Source: Desulfuromonadaceae bacterium UBA2294
GTDB lineage: Bacteria; Desulfobacterota; Desulfuromonadia; Desulfuromonadales; UBA2294
Length of the DNA: 19,473 nucleotides
Reading direction: 5' to 3'
Assembly: GCA_002345625.1 (NCBI GenBank)
Contig: DDWE01000049.1
Coordinates: forward strand, 1-19,473
Below the pieces are notes generated by a model. The model saw only the letters and a program-made list of their open reading frames with translations. It was not told where the DNA came from and searched no databases. Of the stretch, positions 5,948 through 12,828 are shown in pieces. Every line of letters starts with the position of its first letter. Within the stretch, counting starts at the first letter, position 1. The translations under genes were made by a program, and so were the position numbers.

Positions 5948-6397
5948 CTATCCGCCCTTACGGGAAACAATCGGCTGGAAATCCTCCGTCCGTTCCAGTT
6001 CTTCAAACTTCGACACCAGCGCTGCTGGCGGCGTAACAATCCGCCGCTTGTGCAGATCGAGCCAGGCTCCATCGAGATCGAGAACCGCGCACAGCTCGTC
6101 ACCGCGCTTGATCCGGTGGCGCATGCTCCATTTGCGGTGATCGGCCGAGACACCGGAGAGACGTACGTCGATAACCAGCTCATCGCTGGCGCGAAGTTCA
6201 CGGTAAAATTTTGCCTCTTCGCGAAACAGCACCGGCCCGAGACCGTTGCTGGCCAGCCAGTCGATACCGACCCCCTGCCGTTGTAAAAGAGCGATCCGCG
6301 TCTGAGCGCCGTAATCGTAATAGACCGAGTGCCGCACGTGGCCGTTCGGATCGAGATCAGACCAACGCACGGTGATGTTCTGCTCAAATGTTTGCAT
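5948..6397 (-). CDS. Hot-dog fold acyl-CoA thioesterase (4HBT/YbgC-FadM type)
   Basis: A 149-aa protein, the usual length for single-domain hot-dog thioesterases. 'ITVRWSDLDPNGHVRHSVYYDYGAQTR' (residues 8-34) is the signature loop and long helix of this group; Asp14/Asp16 is the expected catalytic acid, and the common HVNN is HVRH here. Later strands include 'LGPVLFREEAKFYRELRASDELVIDVRL', 'WSMRHRIKRGDELCAVLDLDGAWLDL' and 'RIVTPP'. It would hydrolyse acyl-CoA thioesters in the cytoplasm; chain-length preference cannot be told. GGAG lies seven bases before the ATG. It is monocistronic, with its own terminator downstream and a 350-base gap upstream. Confidence 0.85.
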   Translation of the reverse strand: MQTFEQNITVRWSDLDPNGHVRHSVYYDYGAQTRIALLQRQGVGIDWLASNGLGPVLFREEAKFYRELRASDELVIDVRLSGVSADHRKWSMRHRIKRGDELCAVLDLDGAWLDLHKRRIVTPPAALVSKFEELERTEDFQPIVSRKGG

Positions 6398-6753
6398 CGA
6401 AAATCTCCGAAAAAAATGTGACAGCTGCCAGCATCATTTAAACCACAAAACCGTGCGAAGCGCGACCGGACTGTGCTCATTTGCTCGTAGAATTTTCTTA
6501 TCAGGATGAATCATCCGCGACAGCACAAAAAAAACACATCCGGCAACAAAGCGGTTTTATAAAGGCGGTTGACTCTGTAACGGCCGGTTATCGGTCAACT
6601 GGCCTGACCATCATGTCGGTATTCTCACATAATCATCTACGAAATGCAAACCGCTGTTATGAAAATTTCTGTTGTTTTTCAAAGAGATAGCTGCCTAACA
6701 TGCATCCTGTGCCGACTCAGCGACACGACTTTACCCGCGAAAGGAGAAAGAAT
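6398..6753. other. Intergenic stretch between divergent genes; weak promoter candidate
   Basis: About 350 bases between the thioesterase gene (minus) and the 32-aa gene (plus). It holds no convincing gene. CTGACC (6604-6609), 18 bases, CATAAT (6628-6633) is a weak sigma-70 candidate for the plus-strand microprotein. GTTGAC (6568-6573) and GTCAAC (6594-6599) form a short inverted repeat just upstream. Confidence 0.3.
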
Positions 6754-6852
6754 ATGTTCGAAGCATTTGTGGGAATGTTGGTTGTCTACGGGATGATTAT
6801 CGTTGTAGCCCAGGCAGCAAATCTTCTGGGCAAGACCAGACTGACAAACTGA
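6754..6852 (+). CDS. Single-span membrane microprotein (32 aa)
   Basis: A 32-aa open frame with a near-perfect Shine-Dalgarno (AAAGGAG, 6740-6746) seven bases before the ATG, and an intrinsic terminator 35 bases after the stop. The product is MFEAFVGMLVVYGMIIVVAQ plus a 12-residue tail, AANLLGKTRLTN. It has one hydrophobic helix (about residues 4-23), an acidic residue at the N-terminus and a basic tail. No family is recognised. A good ribosome site, a membrane helix and a dedicated terminator make a real gene likely despite its size. Single-span microproteins of this type often bind and tune larger membrane proteins; the Ste24-like protease gene follows, but that link is only adjacency. Confidence 0.6.
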   Translation: MFEAFVGMLVVYGMIIVVAQAANLLGKTRLTN

Positions 6853-6887
6853 TTGACAACCAACCACATCGACAGCAACATGCATCA

Positions 6888-6913
6888 GGGGGAACCATTC
6901 GGTTCCCCCCTTT
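6888..6913 (+). terminator. Intrinsic terminator after the microprotein
   Basis: GGGGGAACC (6888-6896) pairs with GGTTCCCCC (6901-6909) around ATTC, followed by CTTT. The T-run is short but the stem is perfect. It separates the microprotein transcript from the protease gene. Confidence 0.75.
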
Positions 6914-6989
6914 GCTGTCGCAGCTATCAAATCTGCATCACCAAAATATTCGCCGGCCACATCGGCCTCCTCTTTCGCACAAAAATCTG

Positions 6990-7003
6990 TATAATCCATC
7001 CCC
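6990..7003 (+). promoter_or_regulatory. TATAAT box directly before the protease ATG; possible leaderless start
   Basis: A consensus TATAAT (6990-6995) lies eight bases before the ATG at 7004, so transcription would begin at or one to two bases before the start codon. No Shine-Dalgarno sequence is present in the preceding 25 bases. No clear -35 box is seen. Confidence 0.45.
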
Positions 7004-8242
7004 ATGACAACTCTGATTATTCTCCTCTACCTGACCGTTCTCGCTGTCTCCAGCGGGCTGCATGTCCTCAACAACCGCCATCTCAAACAGCACGGGCACG
7101 AGGTCCCCGCCGGCTTTGAAGATGCGGTCGATCGGGACACCCTGGCCAAGGCCTCCGACTACACTCTGGCCAAGGGGCAGGTCGGACTGGTGCACACCCT
7201 GTTCGATAGCGGCCTGACCCTGCTGCTGATCTTCGGCGGCCTGCTTTCCTGGTACGACGGTTGGCTGTCCGGCCTCGGCCTCGGTTTCATCAGCGCCGGT
7301 CTGGTCTTTTTTCTGCTGCTGTCGCTGGTGCAGGGCGTGCTCAGCATCCCCTTCGATCTGTACAATCACTTCCGCATCGAGACCCGCTTCGGTTTCAACA
7401 AGATGAGCTTCGGGCTCTGGTGTGTCGATCAGTTCAAGACATTGCTGCTCTCCACCCTCCTCTTCGCCCTCCTCGCCTCGGCTGCTTTCTGGCTGATCCA
7501 GGCGGCGCCGCAGAGCTGGTGGCTTCTGGTCTGGGCGCTGCTGGTCGTCTTCTCTTTGCTGATGATGGTGATCGCCCCTTACGTGATCGAACCACTCTTT
7601 TTCAAATTTGAGCCGCTCGAGGTCGAGGGGCTGGAGGACGAGATCCGCAGCATGATGGAAAAAACCGGCCTGTCGGTCAGCAAGGTGCTGCAGGTCGACG
7701 CCTCGAAGCGCAGCGGCCACTCCAACGCCTACTTTACCGGCATCGGCAAACAGAAACGGGTGGTGCTGTTCGACACCCTGCTGCAGCAACTGTCCAAGAA
7801 AGAGATTCTGGCGGTGCTCGCCCACGAGTTGGGGCACATGAAGAAGAAACACATTGTCAAACGGATGGGGTTGATGGCGGTGGTGGCGCTGTTTTACTGC
7901 TGGCTGGCCCATGCCCTGATCCAGTGGCCGGGGCTGCCGGAGCTGGTCGGGATGCAGGATGGCAGCTTTTACGCCCGGCTGGTGATTTTGTTCTTCCTCT
8001 CCGGCATCCTCAACTTCCCGCTGACGCCGTTGAGCAGCGCCCTGTCGCGGCGCGATGAATACGAGGCTGACCGTTTTGCGGCCGAGCTGCACGGCAACCC
8101 GGAGGATCTGGCAACAGCGCTGGTGCAGATGTGCCGGGAGAACCTCTCCAACCTGCATCCGCATCCGCTGTATGCGCGTTTTTATTACTCGCACCCGCCG
8201 GTGGTGGAGCGCATTCAAAACTTGCGCAACATGGTCGATTAA
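7004..8242 (+). CDS. M48 family membrane zinc protease (Ste24/CAAX protease 1 type)
   Basis: A 412-aa integral membrane protein. The N-terminal M48_N part has about four helices, with 'DYTLAKGQVGLV' and 'PFDLYNHFRIETRFGFNKMS' typical of Ste24 homologues. The zinc motif HELGH is at 274-278 ('VLAHELGHMKKKHIVKRM'). 'SRRDEYEADRFA' supplies the third ligand, Glu352, and the conserved Asp356. The C-terminal 'HPHPLYARFYYSHPPVVERIQNL' is the usual family ending. In eukaryotes the enzyme trims prenylated proteins; in bacteria the role is likely membrane-protein quality control, and prenyl substrates are not implied. The start has no ribosome site, but homologues begin at the same first helix. It converges with the DUF4019 gene, 23 bases apart. 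Confidence 0.92.
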   Translation: MTTLIILLYLTVLAVSSGLHVLNNRHLKQHGHEVPAGFEDAVDRDTLAKASDYTLAKGQVGLVHTLFDSGLTLLLIFGGLLSWYDGWLSGLGLGFISAGLVFFLLLSLVQGVLSIPFDLYNHFRIETRFGFNKMSFGLWCVDQFKTLLLSTLLFALLASAAFWLIQAAPQSWWLLVWALLVVFSLLMMVIAPYVIEPLFFKFEPLEVEGLEDEIRSMMEKTGLSVSKVLQVDASKRSGHSNAYFTGIGKQKRVVLFDTLLQQLSKKEILAVLAHELGHMKKKHIVKRMGLMAVVALFYCWLAHALIQWPGLPELVGMQDGSFYARLVILFFLSGILNFPLTPLSSALSRRDEYEADRFAAELHGNPEDLATALVQMCRENLSNLHPHPLYARFYYSHPPVVERIQNLRNMVD

Positions 8243-8265
8243 AACTGACACCTTTTCGGACAGAG

Positions 8266-8706
8266 CTACTTGACGTAGTACCCCGCCACCCGCCAGATAC
8301 CATCCGGTGAACGCATGACGGTGACAACCTCACTGGCATCCGCCCGGTTCTGGTAACGGCTATCGTAAGTAATGACGATATATTCCCCCTTTGGACTGTC
8401 CTTGTCCGGAATGCTGACCGTCATCTTCACCTCGGACCGCTGCAGCAGCGGTCCGGTCACCGATCGAATCTTCTGCAGGCCGTCGGTCCAATTCTGTTGT
8501 GCGAACTTCGTTTGCGTCGGTGGCGCCACCAGACGCCAGCTTTCAGCAAACCGGTCGGCATCGACCTCTTGTAAAAATCGTGTTGCCGCCACACTGGCCG
8601 CGGCCGCTTTATCCGCTGGCGGGCGTTTATTAAACAAGGGGATGAAGATGATGAGCAGGGCGACGCCCAACAACAGGGCGTGGATGCGATACTTGCGGGG
8701 AAGCAC
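8266..8706 (-). CDS. DUF4019-like membrane-anchored protein
   Basis: A 146-aa protein with one N-terminal membrane helix (about residues 9-22, 'ALLLGVALLIIFIPLF') and a periplasmic domain resembling DUF4019: 'ATRFLQEVDADRFAESWRLVAP', 'WTDGLQKIRSVTGPLLQRS', 'GEYIVITYDSRYQNRADASEVVTVM', 'DGIWRVAGYYVK'. The fold is probably of the NTF2/cystatin-like kind; the function is unknown. I chose the GTG at 8706, because AGGAGG (8717-8712) lies five bases upstream; an in-frame GTG at 8712 overlaps that ribosome site. It is a single-gene unit. Confidence 0.75.
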   Translation of the reverse strand: MLPRKYRIHALLLGVALLIIFIPLFNKRPPADKAAAASVAATRFLQEVDADRFAESWRLVAPPTQTKFAQQNWTDGLQKIRSVTGPLLQRSEVKMTVSIPDKDSPKGEYIVITYDSRYQNRADASEVVTVMRSPDGIWRVAGYYVK

Positions 8707-8753
8707 TAGCACCTCCTGGTGGCAGTATTGAACAGGATGAATGAGTTATTAAT

Positions 8754-8781
8754 ACTATAGGGAGTTTTACGCCGGAGACAA
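8754..8781 (-). promoter_or_regulatory. Sigma-70 promoter for the DUF4019 gene
   Basis: On the minus strand TTGTCT (8781-8776), 16 bases, TATAGT (8759-8754). Transcription would start near 8747, giving a leader of about 40 bases that contains the AGGAGG site. Confidence 0.5.
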
Positions 8782-8836
8782 CCTGAACGGCCGGATTAAA
8801 GCAGGATTGTGTCATTTCCACCGTGCCGACACGCTG

Positions 8837-8852
8837 TGGCACTGTTTAAGCT
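8837..8852 (+). promoter_or_regulatory. Candidate sigma-54 promoter
   Basis: TGGCACTGTTTAAGCT has the TGGCAC -24 element and GC at the -12 position with the required spacing. The bases before GC are AA, not TT. The predicted start is near 8863, about 64 bases before the 8927 gene. Confidence 0.35.
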
Positions 8853-8926
8853 TGTCGATCACCGTGGTCGGTTGCTAAACTGGGCGCCGCTGCTGATCAC
8901 CCTCACCCCAACCGCAAGGCTTTGAC

Positions 8927-9358
8927 ATGAGTAAACCGGATACCCTGTTCGAGAAAGGGCTGGCGCTGTTCAGCGGCCTGACCTCATTTATGTTTGTTTA
9001 CTACGGCATCGGCATACTTAATGCCGTCAGCGTCCCGGAGTGGGAGCGCGTCTTTGCCTACATCGCCATCGGTTACGGTCTGGGGAATATCTACATTCTC
9101 AGCGCGGCCTGGCGTTTCCGGGTCAGCTGGACAATCTGGGGGAACAAGCTGATCGCCTTTTGTTTCTTCAGCGCCTTTGCCTTCGATATGTGGAAGACCG
9201 GCATCAAAAGCAACCTGGAGTATGTCGGCGCTGTCGGTATCATCTTCGTCCTCTGGCTGAATTGGTTTGCGATCAAAACCCTCAGCCAGCGTGGCGGGGT
9301 TGAAGTTGAGGCCACCCCGGCCAAGGCGAAGCAGGGTAAAGGGAAAAAAGTCCGCTGA
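8927..9358 (+). CDS. Four-helix membrane protein of unknown function
   Basis: A 143-aa protein; no family is recognised. Four hydrophobic segments lie at about residues 12-33, 41-62, 68-88 and 97-118, rich in aromatic residues (Tyr, Trp, Phe), and the last 25 residues are Lys/Ala-rich ('ATPAKAKQGKGKKVR'), so the C-terminus is likely cytoplasmic. AAGG lies seven bases before the ATG. A candidate sigma-54 promoter lies upstream, and a hairpin with a T-rich tail lies downstream, overlapping the end of the convergent mtgA. The layout suggests a stand-alone transcript. Confidence 0.7.
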   Translation: MSKPDTLFEKGLALFSGLTSFMFVYYGIGILNAVSVPEWERVFAYIAIGYGLGNIYILSAAWRFRVSWTIWGNKLIAFCFFSAFAFDMWKTGIKSNLEYVGAVGIIFVLWLNWFAIKTLSQRGGVEVEATPAKAKQGKGKKVR

Positions 9359-9408
9359 CGCAACGTGAAATTGCGCGCTGAACCGCCGTTTCCGACCACA
9401 ACCTGATG

Positions 9409-9446
9409 ACCCGGACGGCAGCTACTGCCGCTCCGGGTTCTCTTTT
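9409..9446 (+). terminator. Terminator overlapping the mtgA stop codon
   Basis: ACCCGGA (9409-9415) and GGCAG (9417-9421) pair with CTGCC (9425-9429) and TCCGGGT (9432-9438), followed by TCTCTTTT. The loop CTA (9422-9424) is exactly the mtgA stop codon on the other strand. It would end the 8927 transcript. Confidence 0.65.
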
Positions 9447-10459
9447 CCTTCGTCGGCGTCGACGTTAGGCGGCACATCATCCACGGCGCCCTGCTCTGCC
9501 GGCACCACGTCAACCGAGGTCGCCGCGGCAACCGATGCGCCATCCATCGGAGCAGCGGACGGATCGGCATCCTGCCCGTCCACCTCCCGTTCTGCATCAT
9601 CCACCTCGGCACCAGACTCATCAGAGGCGATCGGCGCCAGCGGAGCAACCAGAAGTTGCGGCTCTCCGCCGAGCCGTTCGAGATCGGCAATGGCATCAGC
9701 AATCTCATCAGCGGTCAGGATCTTGCGCACCAACAGCAGATCGAGCAGATGGGCTGCCCGCTTGCGCACCTTGACCGGTTTAGTCTTCGGGTTGTAAGCA
9801 ACGCGCGGACCGGGGAGCATGGCGGCCAGAAAAGCCGATTCAGACGGCACCAGGAATTGAACCGGGATATTGAAGTGGTAGCGGGCACCGGCGCCGACGC
9901 CGTAAACCAGCGGCCCGAGTTCGACCACATTCAGATAAAGTTCCAGAATCCGCCCTTTGGTCAACTCTTCTTCCATGCGCAAGGCCAACACCAGCTCACG
10001 CAGTTTGCGTACGATCGATTTATCCCGCGACAAAAACAGGTTTTTGGCCAACTGCTGGGTAATGGTCGAAGCACCGCGATCAAAGCGCTTGCGTTTGAGA
10101 TCGTACTTGAGGGCCTCTTTGATCGCCTGCACATCGATTCCGTCGTGCTGGTAGAAACCGGCATCCTCGGCGACAATCACCGCCCATTTCAGTTCGGCCG
10201 GAATCGTTTCCAGCGGCGCCCAATCGGAATTTTTCGGCCCAACCTGAAACGGGTGCATCTTTCCCTGCCAGTCGGGAACCTCAATAGTCAGGGTGGTTCC
10301 CGATTTTTTGAGTGGCGTGATATCAGGCAGGTCGGAGAAGACCCAGGCAGCACCACCGGCGGCGATCAACGCCAGAATAAGCAGCAACAGTAGAAAATAT
10401 CGTACAAGTCGCCCGGGCCGGGGCAGCCATTGCCATAAAAAAGAAAAAGGTTGTTTCAT
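9422..10459 (-). CDS. mtgA: Monofunctional peptidoglycan glycosyltransferase with acidic tail
   Basis: A GT51 enzyme that polymerises lipid II into glycan strands at the outer face of the inner membrane. One N-terminal membrane helix (about 20-40) is followed by the catalytic domain: 'EDAGFYQHDGID' (98-109, catalytic Glu98), 'RGASTITQQLAKNLFLS' (128-144), 'RKLRELVLALRMEEELTKGRILELYLN' in two blocks (151-177), and 'ESAFLAAMLPGP' (207-218). Typical MtgA ends near 240 residues. Here about 80 further residues (264-345) are rich in Asp, Glu, Ala, Pro and Val with few basic residues, apparently disordered. The ATG at 10459 is chosen because the peptide then begins MKQPFSFLWQW as in homologues; GTG codons at 10492 and 10477 are in frame, and no start has a good ribosome site. 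No transpeptidase domain is present. Confidence 0.88.
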   Translation of the reverse strand: MKQPFSFLWQWLPRPGRLVRYFLLLLLILALIAAGGAAWVFSDLPDITPLKKSGTTLTIEVPDWQGKMHPFQVGPKNSDWAPLETIPAELKWAVIVAEDAGFYQHDGIDVQAIKEALKYDLKRKRFDRGASTITQQLAKNLFLSRDKSIVRKLRELVLALRMEEELTKGRILELYLNVVELGPLVYGVGAGARYHFNIPVQFLVPSESAFLAAMLPGPRVAYNPKTKPVKVRKRAAHLLDLLLVRKILTADEIADAIADLERLGGEPQLLVAPLAPIASDESGAEVDDAEREVDGQDADPSAAPMDGASVAAATSVDVVPAEQGAVDDVPPNVDADEGKENPERQ

Positions 10460-10564
10460 ATGCGTAGGATCGTTCACTCCCCAAAAAGGCACAATTTAAA
10501 CTCAGGCTTGCTTATCTTGACTGCTCAGCGTTTGATCACAAAAGCGAAACAGAGGCTTTAAAGC

Positions 10565-10681
10565 TTATTTACAGGGATATACAGGATATGCAGGATAAAA
10601 CCATGTAAAACGTACAATGATCAGAAAATGGATCATGGAATGACTTTCATCCTGTACATCCTGCACATCCCTGTTAATAAA
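10565..10681. repeat. REP-like inverted repeat with 9-bp periodic arms
   Basis: Left arm 10565-10596 contains ACAGGGATA-TACAGGATA-TGCAGGAT, three 9-bp units. Right arm 10649-10681 is its inverted copy (ATCCTGTACATCCTGCACAT, then CCCTGTTAATAAA) with about seven mismatches in 33. The middle holds a smaller dyad, ATGATC (10617-10622) and GATCAT (10631-10636). Similar ACAGGAT-type units are, from memory, dispersed in Geobacter-like genomes. It has no coding capacity. The size and layout fit a miniature element or REP pair. Confidence 0.7.
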
Positions 10682-10770
10682 TGTTTTGCTCAAAACACTG
10701 TCAATGTCTAAACACCTCTGTCTACCCCCGCCCAACGACCTGAAAATGAAGAAAACAGCTAAAATTCTGC

Positions 10771-10782
10771 TATGTTTAAATC
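10771..10782 (+). promoter_or_regulatory. Extended -10 box directly before the DUF2270 ATG
   Basis: TGCTATGTT (10768-10776) is an extended -10 pattern (TGnTATnnT). Six bases separate it from the ATG at 10783, so the transcript would start at the A of the ATG. No Shine-Dalgarno is seen. Confidence 0.35.
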
Positions 10783-11481
10783 ATGACCGACGAGATCAAA
10801 GACCGGCAACTCAGCCGCAGCGAAACCATCACCACTCTGGCCCACTACTACCGGGCCGAAGTACAGCGTAGCCTTGCCTGGCGTGAGCGGCTCGATCGCA
10901 CCACCAACTGGGCAGTTGGTGCGACGGCGGCATTTCTGGGCTTCGGATTCAGTCACCCCGAATTCCCGCACGCCTTCTTCCTCTTTGGCCTCGCCATAAT
11001 CTACACCCTGCTGTTGATCGAAGCGCGCCGTTTTCGCTTCTACGATGCCTATGAATACCGGGTGCGCCTGCTGCACCAGAACTTCATCTACGGAGTCCTG
11101 GCCCACGGCACCCTGAGCGAAGATCCCGGCTTTGACAACGACGGGGTCCACTGGCAGGCCGAGCTCGCCTCTGACCTGCGCTATCCGCAGTACAAGATGG
11201 GGGTCCTTTACGCCCTCGGCAGTCGGGTTGCCGCCAACTACATCTACCTGTTTATGATCCTGATTGCCGGTTGGGTGATGAAGATCAAGCTCCATCCGCA
11301 AAATATCGACCGCTGGGACGACTACCTGGAGCAAGCCGCAATCGGCTGGCTCCCCGGCTGGGTGACTCTGGTCTTCATGCTGGCTTTTATCGCCCATCTG
11401 CTGGTTCTGCTGAACATGGGACTGAAAAAGCGCGGTGGCCGCGATGTCCTGCACACCTTCCGTGAGCCGAAAGAGCCTTGA
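10783..11481 (+). CDS. DUF2270 integral membrane protein
   Basis: A 232-aa protein matching DUF2270: 'LAHYYRAEVQRSLAWRERLDRTTNWAVGATAAFLGFGFS' (residues 19-57), 'LLLIEARRFRFYDAYEYRVRLLHQNF' (76-101), then 'AELASDLRYPQYKMGVLYALGSRVAANYIYLF' (126-157). Membrane helices lie at about 42-56, 63-80, 149-168 and 190-213. The conserved charged stretches between helices probably face the cytoplasm. The function of the family is unknown. No other start is available in frame, and no ribosome site precedes it. It converges with tesA, 29 bases apart, with no obvious terminator between. Confidence 0.85.
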   Translation: MTDEIKDRQLSRSETITTLAHYYRAEVQRSLAWRERLDRTTNWAVGATAAFLGFGFSHPEFPHAFFLFGLAIIYTLLLIEARRFRFYDAYEYRVRLLHQNFIYGVLAHGTLSEDPGFDNDGVHWQAELASDLRYPQYKMGVLYALGSRVAANYIYLFMILIAGWVMKIKLHPQNIDRWDDYLEQAAIGWLPGWVTLVFMLAFIAHLLVLLNMGLKKRGGRDVLHTFREPKEP

Positions 11482-11510
11482 ACAAAACTCCAGACTGCCA
11501 GACAAGACTT

Positions 11511-12155
11511 TCAGGGGTTGGATAAAGCCTTGAGCAAGGGGATCAAAGTCGGCAGCACCCCCTGAACAATGCGCTTGACGCCGACCGGATTCGGGTGGAG
11601 ACCGTCGACCTGGTTGTAGGCGGGAATCGTGGCGACACCCTGCAAAAAAAACGGGTAAAAGGCGATCTGGTGGCGATCAGCGAGTTCCGGATAGATGGCG
11701 TCGAACTTGGTATAATAGTCGGGGCCGAAATTACGCGGTGCGCGCATACCGGTGAGCAGCACCGCAATCTGTGCCTGCTTGAGCCGGGTGATGATGGCAT
11801 CAAGATTCTGTCGGGTCTGCTCCGGTGGCAGTCCGCGCAGGGCGTCGTTGGCGCCGAGTTCGATCATCACCAGTTGCGGTCGGTCGGCCAACGCCCAGTC
11901 GAGCCGGGCCAGACCGCCGGCGCTGGTATCACCGGAGACGCCGGCGTTGATGACGCGAACCGTATAACCAAGCCCCTGCAGCGCCTGCTGCAACTGGGCA
12001 GGAAACGCGGCCTCAGGCTCAAGGCCGTAGCCGGCGGTCAGGCTGTCGCCCAACACCATAATCCGCAACGGCTCGGACGCACGGGCCGTACCGGCAGGCA
12101 GGCCGAGTAGGAACAGCAAAAGAGACAAACGCACAATGACGGAGACTGCACTCAT
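11511..12155 (-). CDS. tesA: TesA-type periplasmic SGNH lysophospholipase/thioesterase
   Basis: A 214-aa SGNH hydrolase with a signal peptide (residues 1-27, cleavage near ARA-SEP). Block I 'VLGDSLTAGYG' holds Ser38; block II is 'NAGVSGDTSAGGLARL' (Gly75); block III 'ELGANDALRG' holds Asn103; block V 'DGLHPNPVGVKR' holds Asp184 and His187. This matches E. coli TesA (thioesterase I/protease I/lysophospholipase L1), acting on esters and thioesters in the periplasm. The start at 12155 is supported by GAGG seven bases upstream and by the signal peptide; longer in-frame versions run into ybbA. It is divergent from ybbA and shares start-codon bases with it. The neighbourhood tesA-ybbA-ybbP is conserved in proteobacteria, which fits joint action: YbbAP lifting hydrophobic substrates from the membrane for TesA. 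Confidence 0.92.
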   Translation of the reverse strand: MSAVSVIVRLSLLLFLLGLPAGTARASEPLRIMVLGDSLTAGYGLEPEAAFPAQLQQALQGLGYTVRVINAGVSGDTSAGGLARLDWALADRPQLVMIELGANDALRGLPPEQTRQNLDAIITRLKQAQIAVLLTGMRAPRNFGPDYYTKFDAIYPELADRHQIAFYPFFLQGVATIPAYNQVDGLHPNPVGVKRIVQGVLPTLIPLLKALSNP

Positions 12156-12828
12156 GGCCCATCCTCTTGTTGAGATTGAACATCTGCATTTAAGTCTAGT
12201 CGGCGGCGCCGGCCCGGTCAACATTCTGCGCGGCATTGACCTCGCAGTCACCGCCGGTCAGACCGTGAGCGTGGTCGGCCCCTCCGGTGCCGGCAAAACC
12301 ACGCTGCTGATGATTCTATCCGGACTGGAACAGCCGAGCAGCGGCAAAATCCGGATCAACGGCACCGACTTGCAGGGGATGAATGAGGATCAGCTTGCCC
12401 GCTTCCGGCGCCAGAACGTTGGCATTGTTTTCCAGTCGTTCCACCTGGTGCCAACCATGACCGCACTGGAGAATGTCGCCCTGCCTTTGGAGTTTGCCGG
12501 CGCTGACGATGCTCTCATTCGCGCCCGAGCCGCCCTGTGTGCCACCGGTCTGGAGCAGCGTATCGACCATTTTCCCGGCGAACTCTCCGGTGGCGAACAG
12601 CAACGCGTCGCCCTCTCCCGCGCCTTTGTTGCTAACCCGGCTCTGATCCTCGCCGATGAACCGACCGGCAATCTCGACCTGGAGACCGGAGAGATGGTCA
12701 TGCAGTTGTTGTTCGACCTGCAACGCGAGCACGGCACCACCCTGATCCTCGTCACCCATGATTCCGCCCTGGCCGGTCGCTGCAACCGCTCCCTCCACAT
12801 GGCCGATGGCCGTCTGGTCGACGCATGA
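12154..12828 (+). CDS. ybbA: ABC transporter ATPase YbbA (LolD/MacB class)
   Basis: A 224-aa ATPase. Walker A 'GPSGAGKTT' (43-51 region), Q-loop 'VFQSFHLVPTMTALENV' (Gln94), signature 'LSGGEQQRVALSRAF' (144-158), Walker B 'LILADEP' (164-170), and H-loop 'LVTHD' (His202) are all intact. The Q-loop style and the partner permease mark it as a mechanotransmission (type VII) ABC protein of the MacB/LolD group. I chose the ATG at 12154, with GGAG nine bases upstream and an N-terminus like E. coli YbbA; an ATG at 12136 would add six residues and lacks a ribosome site. It ends in ATGA overlap with ybbP, so the two are translationally coupled. Confidence 0.92.
   Translation: MAHPLVEIEHLHLSLVGGAGPVNILRGIDLAVTAGQTVSVVGPSGAGKTTLLMILSGLEQPSSGKIRINGTDLQGMNEDQLARFRRQNVGIVFQSFHLVPTMTALENVALPLEFAGADDALIRARAALCATGLEQRIDHFPGELSGGEQQRVALSRAFVANPALILADEPTGNLDLETGEMVMQLLFDLQREHGTTLILVTHDSALAGRCNRSLHMADGRLVDA

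Noticed and set aside
6938..8251. A 437-codon open frame antisense to the M48 protease
   Set aside because: It mirrors a well supported gene, is rich in Gln, His and Glu as expected from a reversed GC-rich frame, and has no recognisable domain or ribosome site.
8748..8764. TTAATACTATAGGGAG resembles a T7 promoter
   Set aside because: It lacks the seven central bases of the T7 promoter; the TATAGT on the other strand fits an ordinary -10 box for the DUF4019 gene.
9656..10393. A 245-codon open frame antisense to mtgA
   Set aside because: It mirrors the conserved glycosyltransferase domain and shows no independent signals.
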